DNA of 36,856 bases from the NCBI GenBank assembly GCA_030692045.1, contig JAUYCX010000049.1, positions 170,643-207,498 of the forward strand. The letters run 5' to 3'. A model generated the notes under the pieces. It did not search any database. It was not told the DNA's origin and saw only the letters and a program-made list of their open reading frames with translations. This stretch comes from Candidatus Omnitrophota bacterium. Its GTDB lineage: Bacteria > Omnitrophota > Gorgyraeia > JAUYCX01. This document shows positions 1-9,091 of this stretch, one piece after another. Within the stretch, counting starts at the first letter, position 1; each line of letters opens with the position of its first letter. Made by a program: the position numbers and the translations under genes.

Positions 1-1
1 A

Positions 2-67
2 TTTAAGTTACGTTTAGCCAAATTCCCTAAGGCTAATTCTGCAGAAGAATTACTTAAGCTTATCTAA
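2..67 (+). CDS. C-terminal end of an unidentified protein (partial)
   Basis: An open frame enters from the left edge and ends in TAA at 65-67, giving the last 21 residues (ending SAEELLKLI). The final A of the stop is the first base of the priA ATG, so the two genes are translationally tight and probably co-transcribed. The short tail is not diagnostic. CoaBC (phosphopantothenoylcysteine decarboxylase/ligase) is often found upstream of priA and ends in a similar helix, but that is only a guess from context. Confidence 0.5.
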   Translation, partial: FKLRLAKFPKANSAEELLKLI

Positions 68-1929
68 TGAAAAGAAATATTGCAAATGTTGTTGTAGGGC
101 TGCCTATCGAAACTATCTTTGATTATTTAATTCCAGATGAATTGGTTAATAGAATAAAGGTTGGCTGTCGGGTTTGGGTGCCTTTTAGAGAAAAGAGGAA
201 AGTTGGGTATATTGTAGGCCTTAACGCCTTTAGCAGTTTTAAGAAAATTAAATGGGTTATCTCATTGATTGATGAAGAGCCAATTTTTGATAAGGATTAT
301 TTAAGATTCCTTAAAAATTTTAACACATATTACAGCTGCTCTTTGGGAGAGGCGATAGAAACAAGTTTGCCTATTGGTTTAAAAAGTGGAATGAATGTCC
401 TGCTAAATAAACCAATCGCATATGAAAACGAAAAAAATAATTCTTCAATAAAACTTATTCAGGATTTCTCTGGCAAAAAGAAATGGGAAATTTTCTTTAA
501 AGAAATTCTTGATTGCTTACGAGTCAAGGGAGCGGTTATTTTTCTGGTTCCAGAGGTGTTATACATACCATTTGTATTAAATAAATTAAAGGATGCTGGT
601 GTAAAAGATGTCGTTGCAGTTTTTAATCGAAAACTAAGTCCTAACCGTCAAGCTATAGAGTGGCAGAAGGTAAAAAATGGAGTTGTTAATATAGCAATTG
701 GTACGAGGTCAGCAATTTTTGCCCCCTTTAAAAACCTAAAGTTAATCATAATTGATGAAGAGGACAGCCCTTCTTACAAACAGCAACAGATGCCTTTTTA
801 TCATGCACGTGATGTTGCATTGATGCGTGCAAAACTAAACCGCATAAATTTAATCTTAGCCAGCCCCACACCTTCTATAGAGATATACCATCTTGTCAAG
901 AAAAATAGATTCAAGTTCTTATTCCTAAAGGATGAAAAACAATTAGCCCCCATAAAAGTTATAGATATGGCAAGGTTCTCCTATGAAAATAGAAAAAGAA
1001 ACCAGATTATTTCTCTCCCCTTAGAGATTAGAATGCGAAAAATTTTGCAAGATGCGGGAAAGGTAATCATTTTTATTAATCGAAAGGGTTTCAGTAACAT
1101 CGTTCGTTGCAAAAAATGCAATCTAACTTTGAAGTGCAGCCGATGTAATGCGAGTTTAACTTATCATTTTGACAAGAAAAAACTTTTGTGTAGATTCTGT
1201 AATTATCAGATAGAGCCTCTTCTATTATGTCCTAACTGTAATGCCTCTTATATGCGCTATTCTGTTATGGGAACGGAAACGCTTGAAAGTGAAGCCAGCC
1301 GCCTTTTTCCCGATAAGAAAGTACGACGACTTGACAAAGAAACCGGGATAATTAAGGATAAATTTGATATTCTTATTTCTACTCAAATGATTTTAAAGAG
1401 TTACAATCTGATTTTTGCAGATTTAATTGGGGTTGTGGCTATAGATTCTGCTTTAAATAGATTAGATTTTAGGGCGGCAGAAAAAACATTTTCTCTATTA
1501 ATAAAATTAAGCCAGTTAGCAAAACAGGAAATAATTGTTCAAACGCATAATCCAAAGCATTATTCTATCCTTTCTGCTGCAGAGAAAGATTTCCCACATT
1601 TTTATAAAAAAGAATTAAGGGAACGCAGAAGTTTGGGTTTTCCGCCTTTTAGGCATTTTATTTTTATTATGGTAAGAGGCAAGAGATTAGAAGCTGTTAA
1701 AAATTTCTCATTTTCCTTACACGAAACTCTGAAACGGTTAAATAAATCAAAGGATATAGAAATATATGAGCCTTTGGCGGATATTCCAGATAAACTTAGG
1801 GGCAGTTTCAGATGGCAAATTCTTATTAAGGGAAAGATTATTAAAAAAACAAATCAGCTGATTAAAAATGGTTTAAGACTGCAAGGTAAGAAATCTGGTA
1901 TAATAGTAGTTGTAAATGTGGACATATGA
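67..1929 (+). CDS. priA: PriA-like primosomal protein N' with degenerate helicase motifs
   Basis: Primosome/replication-restart protein. The whole protein aligns with PriA: an N-terminal DNA-binding domain (about 1-110), a helicase-like core, the zinc region and the C-terminal domain (RSLGFPPF at about 521, FRWQILIKG at about 581). All eight zinc cysteines are present (348, 351, 357, 360, 375, 378, 388, 391). IGTRSAIFAPF (211-221) and YHARD (245-249) are also conserved. The ATPase motifs are lost. Where Walker A GVTGSGKTEVY is expected there is DFSGKKKWEIF (133-143). DEEH is DEED (230-233). GTQM.KGH is STQMILKSY (438-446). The QVAGRAGR arginine-finger motif is LSQLAKQ (481-487). At 620 residues it is shorter than the usual ~730. 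The reading frame is intact, so this is a maintained protein and not a pseudogene. It probably acts as a structural loader without helicase activity, as proposed for actinobacterial PriA. Its end overlaps fmt by ATGA. Confidence 0.93.
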   Translation: MKRNIANVVVGLPIETIFDYLIPDELVNRIKVGCRVWVPFREKRKVGYIVGLNAFSSFKKIKWVISLIDEEPIFDKDYLRFLKNFNTYYSCSLGEAIETSLPIGLKSGMNVLLNKPIAYENEKNNSSIKLIQDFSGKKKWEIFFKEILDCLRVKGAVIFLVPEVLYIPFVLNKLKDAGVKDVVAVFNRKLSPNRQAIEWQKVKNGVVNIAIGTRSAIFAPFKNLKLIIIDEEDSPSYKQQQMPFYHARDVALMRAKLNRINLILASPTPSIEIYHLVKKNRFKFLFLKDEKQLAPIKVIDMARFSYENRKRNQIISLPLEIRMRKILQDAGKVIIFINRKGFSNIVRCKKCNLTLKCSRCNASLTYHFDKKKLLCRFCNYQIEPLLLCPNCNASYMRYSVMGTETLESEASRLFPDKKVRRLDKETGIIKDKFDILISTQMILKSYNLIFADLIGVVAIDSALNRLDFRAAEKTFSLLIKLSQLAKQEIIVQTHNPKHYSILSAAEKDFPHFYKKELRERRSLGFPPFRHFIFIMVRGKRLEAVKNFSFSLHETLKRLNKSKDIEIYEPLADIPDKLRGSFRWQILIKGKIIKKTNQLIKNGLRLQGKKSGIIVVVNVDI

Positions 1930-2858
1930 AAATTATATTTTTTGGTTCAGATATATTTGCGCTTCCCGCTTTAGAAAAATTAGTTAGTTCTAAAGAAGAA
2001 ATTTGTGCAGTTGTAACGCAGACAGATAAAAAAAAGGGGAGGTTCTTACATTTTGGCTTTTCAGCGGTTAAAGAATTTGCACTCCCAAGAAACCTTGAAG
2101 TAATCCAGCCAGAAACTTTGAAAGACAGTAATTTTGTAAATCGGTTAAAAGTTTTTAATCCAGACTTATTTGTGGTTGTTGCCTATGGCAAGATTATACC
2201 TAAAGAGATTTTAGAAATTCCGAAAATATTTCCTTTAAATATTCATGGCTCACTTCTTCCTAAATATAGAGGAGCTGCTCCCATTAATTGGGCTTTAATT
2301 AATGGCGATACAACAACGGGTGTAAGCATTATAAAGATGAATGAATTTATGGATGCTGGAGAAATCATAGCTCAAGAATCTATTAAGATTGAAGATAGCG
2401 ATACGGCAATTACCTTAAGAGAAAGACTTAAAATTCTGGCATCAGAGTTACTCATAAGAACAATTGAGTCCGTAAAATTAAATAATTTTTCTTTAACTAT
2501 TCAAGACGAGGCAAATGTTACAATTGCTCCAAAATTAAAAAAACCAGATGGTTTGATTAATTGGCATGATGAAGCCATAAAAATTCATAATAAGGTGAGG
2601 GGGTTAGTTCCTTGGCCGGGAAGTTTTACTTATTTAAAGGGCAAAATCTTAAAAATACATCAGACAGAGATTTTTTACTTAAAAGAAAACGCTAATTTGG
2701 CTGGTTGTGTTATTCAAGTTACGCCTGATGCAATTATTATTGCCGCTGGCAAAGATGCCGTTAAGGTTAAACAGCTACAAATTGAATCAGGCAAGAAAAT
2801 AGCTGCTTGGGAATTTATCTTAGGACACAAAATTACTATAGGAGATAAATTGGGTTAA
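1926..2858 (+). CDS. fmt: Methionyl-tRNA formyltransferase
   Basis: Transfers a formyl group from 10-formyl-THF to Met-tRNA(fMet) for translation initiation in the cytosol. The N-terminal formyltransferase fold carries the catalytic triad seen in the family: N105 and H107 in NIHGSLLPKYRGAAPI, and D143 in FMDAGEII. A C-terminal OB-like domain follows from about residue 205 (INWHDEAIKIHNKVRGL, PWPGSFT). The length of 310 residues is typical. The start codon overlaps the priA stop as ATGA, so translation is likely coupled. The peptide deformylase gene often found between priA and fmt is absent here. Confidence 0.97.
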   Translation: MKIIFFGSDIFALPALEKLVSSKEEICAVVTQTDKKKGRFLHFGFSAVKEFALPRNLEVIQPETLKDSNFVNRLKVFNPDLFVVVAYGKIIPKEILEIPKIFPLNIHGSLLPKYRGAAPINWALINGDTTTGVSIIKMNEFMDAGEIIAQESIKIEDSDTAITLRERLKILASELLIRTIESVKLNNFSLTIQDEANVTIAPKLKKPDGLINWHDEAIKIHNKVRGLVPWPGSFTYLKGKILKIHQTEIFYLKENANLAGCVIQVTPDAIIIAAGKDAVKVKQLQIESGKKIAAWEFILGHKITIGDKLG

Positions 2859-2865
2859 AAAAACC

Positions 2866-2894
2866 TTGCATTAGTTATATTAAATTGGTATAAT
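2866..2894 (+). promoter_or_regulatory. Sigma-70 type promoter upstream of the galT pair
   Basis: -35 TTGCAT (2866-2871), a 17-bp spacer, then -10 TATAAT (2889-2894). It lies just after the fmt stop codon. Predicted transcription starts near 2901, leaving a leader of about 38 nt before the ATG at 2939. It probably begins the galT-gap-pgk-tpiA transcript. Confidence 0.75.
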
Positions 2895-2938
2895 TTTTAA
2901 GTCTTTTATTGGGTTATAATAATGGAAGTTATCTAAAA

Positions 2939-3961
2939 ATGCCAGAACTAAGAAAAGATCCCATTATCGGTCGTTGGGTTATCATTGCTACAGAAAGGGC
3001 AAAACGGCCTGATGATTTTCGCAGTGAGATATCCGGCCCTCCAGAACAGGGAGAGTGTCCTTTTTGTGAAGGTAATGAGTCGCAGACCCCTCCTGAAATT
3101 TACGCAATCCGCACAACTCCTTCCAAGGTTAATTCGCCAGCATGGGATATAAGGGTTGTTCCCAGCATTAAACCCATTTTAAGAATTGAAGGAAATCTGG
3201 ATAGGCATGGTGAAGGAATGTATGATTTAATGAATGGCATTGGCGCTCATGAGATTGTAATTGAATCTCCGCGTCATATTGATAACATGGCAGACTTGAG
3301 CGAAGAGCAGATTGATAAGGTTTTTGGTTGTTATATTATGCGAATTAATGACTTAGAAAGAGACCATCGGTTTAAGTATGCATTAGTATTTAAAAATTAT
3401 GGTTGGGTTGCTGGTGGCGGGAGGATAAAACATTCCCGCTCCCAACTTATCGCTACCCCGGTAAATCCTAAACGCGTGAAAGAGGAATTAGCAGGCAGCC
3501 GCCATTATTTTGAATATCACGAGCGGTGTATCTTTTGTGATTTAATCAGTCAAGAGCTTTCTTTGCAAGAAAGGGTAATTTTAGATGTAGATGGATTTAT
3601 AGCCATTGCTCCTTTTGCCTCACGATTTCCTTTTGAGGTTTGGATTTTGCCTAAAAGGCATCACTGTGATTTTGCCAAAGATGAATTTTCTCGCCGGGAT
3701 TTGGCTAAGACTGTTAAGGCAATACTTTCTAAAATTAAACTGGGCTTAGGCAACCCAGCTTATAACTACATAATTCATACTGCTCCTTTTAAAAGGCCAA
3801 AAACCGGTTATTGGAAGACAATAAGCGAGGACTACCACTGGCATATCGAAATAATGCCGCGACTAACACGGGTGGCTGGCTTTGAATGGGGAACCGGTTT
3901 TTATATCTGTCCCCTACAGCCAGAGGTAGCAGCTAAGTTTTTAAGAGAAATAGGAGTTTAA
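2939..3961 (+). CDS. GalT-like protein, first copy, catalytic His replaced by Arg (likely pseudoenzyme)
   Basis: Paralogue of the galactose-1-phosphate uridylyltransferase encoded next to it, and similar to it throughout. The fold and metal-site signatures are kept: CPFCEGNE (two Cys), GIGAHEIVIE (His), CIFCD, and YHWHIEIMPRLTRVAGFEWG near the C terminus. The active-site HxHxQ reads H165-S-R167-S-Q169, so the histidine that forms the uridylyl-enzyme intermediate is arginine. The nucleotide-binding stretch is altered as well: VVPSIKPIL instead of VV.NKFPAL, and AGGGRIK instead of AGASLE. Transfer by the normal ping-pong mechanism should be impossible. I chose ATG 2939 because MPELRKDPIIGRWV aligns with the start of the second copy; a TTG at 2909 is the longer alternative. 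GGAAG lies 10 nt upstream of the ATG. GalT active sites lie at the dimer interface, so a heterodimer with copy 2 is possible. Confidence 0.85.
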   Translation: MPELRKDPIIGRWVIIATERAKRPDDFRSEISGPPEQGECPFCEGNESQTPPEIYAIRTTPSKVNSPAWDIRVVPSIKPILRIEGNLDRHGEGMYDLMNGIGAHEIVIESPRHIDNMADLSEEQIDKVFGCYIMRINDLERDHRFKYALVFKNYGWVAGGGRIKHSRSQLIATPVNPKRVKEELAGSRHYFEYHERCIFCDLISQELSLQERVILDVDGFIAIAPFASRFPFEVWILPKRHHCDFAKDEFSRRDLAKTVKAILSKIKLGLGNPAYNYIIHTAPFKRPKTGYWKTISEDYHWHIEIMPRLTRVAGFEWGTGFYICPLQPEVAAKFLREIGV

Positions 3962-3962
3962 C

Positions 3963-4956
3963 ATGGCTGAACTAAGACGTGAGCCAATTGTGGGTAGATG
4001 GGTAATCGTTAATACTGATGACCCCAGTGGTCCAGAAGATTTTGAGATAGAAGAGCATACCTTAACACAATCAAATAACTGCCCGTTTTGTTATGGTAAT
4101 GAGTCTTTAACACCCCCTGAGATAGATGTAGTTAGGGAGCCCAGCACAAAACCCAATACCGCTGGTTGGAGTGTGAGGGTAGTTGCCAATAAATTTCCTG
4201 CTTTGCAAATTGAAGGAGAGTTAAATAGGCGAGGAATGGGAATCTTTGATATGAGTAATGGCATAGGAGCACACGAAGTGATTATTGAAACACCCTATCA
4301 TAATAAGACGCTTACAGATTTGTTAGATACTGAATTTTGCGATGTGATTTCTAAATATTGCTCTCGCGCGTTAGATCTTATCAAGGATAAACGGTTTAAA
4401 TATATATTAATTTTTAAAAATTACGGCAAGTCTGCAGGGGCCTCGCTTGAGCATAGCCACACACAGTTAATTGCTCTACCTATGGTGCCTAAGAATGTGC
4501 ATGAGGAGTTAAAGGGTGCACGCGATTATTTTGAATATCGTGAAAGATGTATTTTCTGCGATATGATTTATCAGGAATATCAGGATAAAGAAAGGATAAT
4601 TATTGAGAATAGGAATTTTATTGCATTCTCTCCTTTTGCGCCCCGTTTTCCCTTTGAGGTCTGGATTGTTCCCAAAAGACACAACCCCTATTTTTGTCAT
4701 ATGATGCAGGAAGAAATCTGTGACTTAGCCAAGCTCCTAAAGGATATTTTAATGCGTATCAAAGTTACGCTACATAATCCTTCTTACAATTTTATAATCC
4801 ATAGTTCACCATTAGACGAGGAAAACAAAGATAGTTACCATTGGCATGTAGAAATTATGCCAAAACTTACACGCGTTGCTGGTTTTGAATGGGGCACGGG
4901 TTTTTACATAGTGACAATACCGCCACATTTATCAGCTAAATATTTAAGAGAAGTCA

Positions 4957-4961
<5 letters not shown>
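3963..4961 (+). CDS. galT: Galactose-1-phosphate uridylyltransferase (active-type copy)
   Basis: Leloir-pathway enzyme that exchanges UMP between UDP-glucose and galactose-1-phosphate. The catalytic HxHxQ is intact as H164-S-H166-T-Q168, in the context AGASLEHSHTQLIA. The UDP-binding VVANKFPAL is intact too. Zinc-type cysteines occur in CPFCYGNES and CIFCD, and the C-terminal YHWHVEIMPKLTR is present. The length of 332 residues suits the family. The gene starts one base after the stop of the pseudoenzyme copy, indicating tandem duplication and co-expression. Its TGA stop lies inside the left end (AATGA) of a hairpin element that fills the gap to gap. No galK or galE is in the window, so the enzyme may also serve nucleotide-sugar supply. 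Confidence 0.93.
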
Positions 4962-6039
<1,078 letters not shown>

Positions 6040-6079
6040 TCTTGCCTAAATTGTTTTTTAGGGAAAACTAACAGAATAA

Positions 6080-6385
6080 ATGTTTATTTTAGCAAATTTA
6101 ATTTCAGCATTAGCCGGTATCATCAGTATCGTTTTAACCATCTATTACTGGCTGATAATAATTCGCGCAATAATTAGCTGGGTAAATGCTGATCCCTTTA
6201 ATCCTATTGTGCAATTTTTGTATAATGCTACAGAGCCAATTCTTTACCCCATAAGGAAGATTATTCCTTTAAGTTGGAGGTTAGGAATTGACATTTCTCC
6301 CATCATTGCTTTTTTAATCATTTATTTCTTTCAGAAATTTATTGTCACCACACTTTTAGATTTAGCTATCAGGCTTAAATTCTAA
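6080..6385 (+). CDS. YggT family inner-membrane protein
   Basis: Small membrane protein of 101 residues with two or three hydrophobic segments (about 3-30, 45-60 and 75-95). It has the YggT-type motif of a hydrophobic helix followed by RAIISWVNADPFNPIVQFLYNATEP and a proline-rich turn (LYPIRKIIP). The role of the family is poorly known; links to osmotic shock tolerance, cell division and chloroplast biogenesis have been reported. Its place between gap and pgk is odd and suggests operon hitch-hiking, not a glycolytic role. No convincing SD precedes the ATG. Confidence 0.85.
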   Translation: MFILANLISALAGIISIVLTIYYWLIIIRAIISWVNADPFNPIVQFLYNATEPILYPIRKIIPLSWRLGIDISPIIAFLIIYFFQKFIVTTLLDLAIRLKF

Positions 6386-6395
6386 TTTTAATAAA

Positions 6396-6500
6396 ATGAA
6401 ATTAAGTGGTTGGATTTTTATGCTTTTATCATGGGTTCTAATTATCGCTTTATCTATTTTTTGTTATAGAAGAATTTTCAAACAGGGTATTGGTAAATAA
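6396..6500 (+). CDS. 34-residue single-pass membrane peptide
   Basis: A short ORF fills the gap between yggT and pgk. It begins MKLSGWIFMLLSW, continues with one hydrophobic helix (about residues 5-23), and ends in a basic tail containing YRRIFKQG. Its TAA stop directly abuts the pgk ATG. The positive-after-helix charge pattern and exact fit between neighbours favour a real gene. The layout resembles small accessory subunits of membrane complexes, but I recognise no family. The function is unknown. Confidence 0.55.
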   Translation: MKLSGWIFMLLSWVLIIALSIFCYRRIFKQGIGK

Positions 6501-7685
6501 ATGGAAAAAAAGACAATTAGGGATATCGACTTAAAAAATAAAAAGGTAATTATCAGGGTTGATTTTAATGTGCCTCTGGATAAAGAATTAAGGATTACCG
6601 ACGACAGGCGTATCAGAGAAGCGCTTCCGACTATCCAGTACGTTTTAGATAAATCTGCAAAAAAGGTTATTTTGATGAGTCATCTTGGCAGGCCTAATGG
6701 AAGGGTAGTAGAAAATTTAAGACTTAATCCTGTGGCTAAACGTTTGCAGGAATTGTTAAAAGAGCCAGTTAAAAAACTTGATGATTGTGTATCTGCTGAG
6801 GTTAGTTCACAGATAGATAATTCGAAAGAAAGGGTTTTGCTTTTAGAGAATCTACGTTTCTATCCCGAAGAAGAAAAAAACGATCCTGAATTTGCTAAAA
6901 AGTTGGCATCCCTTGCAGATATATTTGTTTTTGATGCCTTTGGCAGTGCACACAGGGCACACGCTTCAACAGAAGGGATAGCAAGGTATCTTCCTTCGGT
7001 GTCTGGCTTTCTGTTAGAAAAAGAGATAACCTATTTAGGCAAGGCGCTAGAGAAGCCTTTAAAGCCATTTATGCTTATTTTAGGTGGTGCCAAAGTATCA
7101 GATAAGATTGGAGTAATTGAAAATCTTTTAGCAAAGGTAGATGCGATTTTGATTGGCGGCGGTATGGCTTACACATTCTTAAAGGCACAAGGTTTTAAAA
7201 TAGGAAATTCTAAATTAGAAGCTGACAAGGTTGAAGCCGCCAAAGAAATTCTGGAAAAGGCTAAAAAAGCAAGAATAAAAATTGTTTTGCCCGTTGACCA
7301 TTTAATTACACAAAAAATAGACACTGCTGCAAATTTAAAGATTGTTAAGGATGATATACCTGATGATTGGATTGCAGTGGATATCGGCCCAGAATCAATA
7401 AAGTTATTTAAAGATTCCTTAAAAAATGCTAAGACCATTGCCTGGAATGGCCCCTTAGGCATTTGTGAAATTGATGCATTTGCCGGAGGTACAAAAGATG
7501 TGGCTGATTTTATTGCTAATCTAAAAGATGCAGTGACAGTTATCGGCGGAGGCGATACAGCCGCAGCTATGTTAAAATTTAAATTAGAAGATAAATTGAC
7601 CCATATTTCAACTGGAGGGGGTGCTTCTTTGGAGTATATGGAAGGCAAGGTTTTACCAGGAATTGCTTGTTTATTAGATAAATAA
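6501..7685 (+). CDS. pgk: Phosphoglycerate kinase
   Basis: Interconverts 1,3-bisphosphoglycerate and 3-phosphoglycerate with ADP/ATP. The N-terminal substrate domain begins with [12 protein letters not shown] (about residues 15-26) and includes LMSHLGRP. The nucleotide domain has [15 protein letters not shown] and the C-terminal [10 protein letters not shown] and [12 protein letters not shown] motifs. The length of 394 residues is typical. It begins on the base after the stop of the 34-residue ORF and is followed after 7 bp by tpiA, so all are on one transcript. No SD is obvious. Confidence 0.98.
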   Translation: MEKKTIRDIDLKNKKVIIRVDFNVPLDKELRITDDRRIREALPTIQYVLDKSAKKVILMSHLGRPNGRVVENLRLNPVAKRLQELLKEPVKKLDDCVSAEVSSQIDNSKERVLLLENLRFYPEEEKNDPEFAKKLASLADIFVFDAFGSAHRAHASTEGIARYLPSVSGFLLEKEITYLGKALEKPLKPFMLILGGAKVSDKIGVIENLLAKVDAILIGGGMAYTFLKAQGFKIGNSKLEADKVEAAKEILEKAKKARIKIVLPVDHLITQKIDTAANLKIVKDDIPDDWIAVDIGPESIKLFKDSLKNAKTIAWNGPLGICEIDAFAGGTKDVADFIANLKDAVTVIGGGDTAAAMLKFKLEDKLTHISTGGGASLEYMEGKVLPGIACLLDK

Positions 7686-7692
7686 AAAAACA

Positions 7693-8460
7693 ATGAGAAA
7701 ACTTATCATTGCCGGCAACTGGAAAATGTTTAAAACCATTCTAGAGGCAATTGACTTAGCCAATGGTTTAAAAAGAAATCTCTTTGATGTTACAACTATT
7801 GATATTGTAATTTGTCCTGCCTTTACTTCTTTGGCTGAAGTGTACGAAGTTATCTCTGGTTCAAATCTACAATTGGGTGCTCAAGATATGCATTGGGAAG
7901 AGCAAGGGGCTTTTACCGGAGGAGTTTCTGGTTTAATGGTTAAGGATGCTGGCGCAGATTTTGTGATACTTGGCCATTCTGAAAGAAGAATTTACTTTGG
8001 CGAGACAAGCCAGTCAGTAAATAAAAAAATCAAAGCTGCTTTGAAATTTAATTTAACACCTATTGTATGCGTAGGAGAGAATTTGAGCCAGAGAGAAGAG
8101 AATAGAACCTTTGAGGTTATTAAGCAGCAGTTAGAAGAATGCCTTGATGCAATAGAAAAGGAGGAAGCCAGAAAATTAGTGATTGCTTATGAGCCTGTCT
8201 GGGCAATAGGCACAGGAAAAACTGCTTTACCTAAACAAGCTCAAGAGGTACATAAATACATCAGGAGTCTTTTAGTCAAATTTTATGATGAGGATTTAGC
8301 AGGGAATTTGCGCATTCAATATGGCGGAAGCGTTAAACCGGAGAATATCTTTCAGTTAATTAGCGAAGAGGATATTGATGGCGCGCTTGTTGGTGGAGCC
8401 AGTTTAGATGCAGAATTATTTACGAGTATTGTCAGAAATAGCTTAAAGGTAGGTAAATGA
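7693..8460 (+). CDS. tpiA: Triosephosphate isomerase
   Basis: Interconverts dihydroxyacetone phosphate and glyceraldehyde-3-phosphate. All catalytic signatures are present: N9 and K11 in AGNWKMFK, H95 in GHSERR, E167 in AYEPVWAIGTGKTA, and the phosphate-binding YGGSVKPENI. The length is 255 residues, a full TIM barrel. Its TGA stop forms part of the left end (AATGA) of composite intergenic element B. The gap-pgk-tpiA order is a common bacterial glycolytic cluster, and pgk-tpiA-secG is also a frequent gene order. Confidence 0.98.
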   Translation: MRKLIIAGNWKMFKTILEAIDLANGLKRNLFDVTTIDIVICPAFTSLAEVYEVISGSNLQLGAQDMHWEEQGAFTGGVSGLMVKDAGADFVILGHSERRIYFGETSQSVNKKIKAALKFNLTPIVCVGENLSQREENRTFEVIKQQLEECLDAIEKEEARKLVIAYEPVWAIGTGKTALPKQAQEVHKYIRSLLVKFYDEDLAGNLRIQYGGSVKPENIFQLISEEDIDGALVGGASLDAELFTSIVRNSLKVGK

Positions 8461-8670
8461 AGCCCGAACTTATGGAAGCAATAGCGACATAAGTTCGTTG
8501 GCTGAATTTACCCAGCACTAATTTTTGAAAGAGCACTTATGAATGACTCTGGGGGGCATCAACGATAAACTATATTAATATTAAAAAGTACTATTACAAA
8601 AATTAGTGCTGGGTTTAATTCGACCAAACAATTTACGTCAACTTAAGTTTCCGTAAATTATGGTCTCATT
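8456..8670 (+). repeat. Composite junction element B (tpiA to secG), 215 bp
   Basis: It begins AATGA, overlapping the tpiA stop, and ends TCATT at 8666-8670, just before the SD-like AAAGGTAGGG of secG. It has three parts. The left hairpin holds CGAACTTATG and CATAAGTTCG. The central part is flanked by a perfect 17-bp inverted repeat, CCCAGCACTAATTTTTG (8511-8527) and its reverse complement (8597-8613), around 69 nt of A+T-rich core. The right hairpin carries AATTCGACC...GGTCTCATT. It matches element C at 24671-24883 in architecture, length and internal repeat. It contains no ORF of note. Confidence 0.8.
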
Positions 8671-8688
8671 AAAGGTAGGGAAATAAAC

Positions 8689-9084
8689 ATGTTTATTTTT
8701 ATAATTATTTTTCATGTCACAACAAGTTTACTTCTAATTACAGTTATACTTATTCAGTCAGGCAGGGGTTCTGGTTTAACAGAAAGCTTTTTAGGCGCTG
8801 AGTCAATATTCGGAACTAAAACAAATTCATTTATGGTCAGAACTACATCAATCTTAACAGTTATTTTCTTATTTACATGTGTCGCACTTGCAATACTATC
8901 TACACAACAGAGTCGTTCCTTATTGGAGAAGGAAAGACATTTAAAACAAATTGAAACCCCCGCCAAACAACTACCACTTAAAGAAGCCAATCAAGGGCTT
9001 GTGCAGAATCAGGAATTAAAACAGGAAGAGACTAAAGTTAAGCAAGATTTTGTGCCAGAGAAAGATAAACAACAGACAAAATAA
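8689..9084 (+). CDS. secG: Preprotein translocase subunit SecG
   Basis: Small membrane subunit of the SecYEG channel. Two transmembrane helices (about residues 2-22 and 48-68) flank the family's cytosolic loop, with ILIQSGRGSGL, a glycine-rich turn (SFLGAESIFGTKT) and a hydrophilic stretch. The C-terminal ~60 residues are a long Lys/Gln/Glu-rich tail, longer than in E. coli. An SD-like TAGGG lies 8 nt upstream. A hairpin with a T-tract at 9115-9141 follows the stop. Confidence 0.92.
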   Translation: MFIFIIIFHVTTSLLLITVILIQSGRGSGLTESFLGAESIFGTKTNSFMVRTTSILTVIFLFTCVALAILSTQQSRSLLEKERHLKQIETPAKQLPLKEANQGLVQNQELKQEETKVKQDFVPEKDKQQTK

Positions 9085-9091
9085 TTTCTTT

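Noticed and set aside
7169-7693. 174-codon ORF on the - strand
   Set aside because: It lies entirely opposite pgk, has no recognisable domain or SD, and its composition mirrors the pgk codons.
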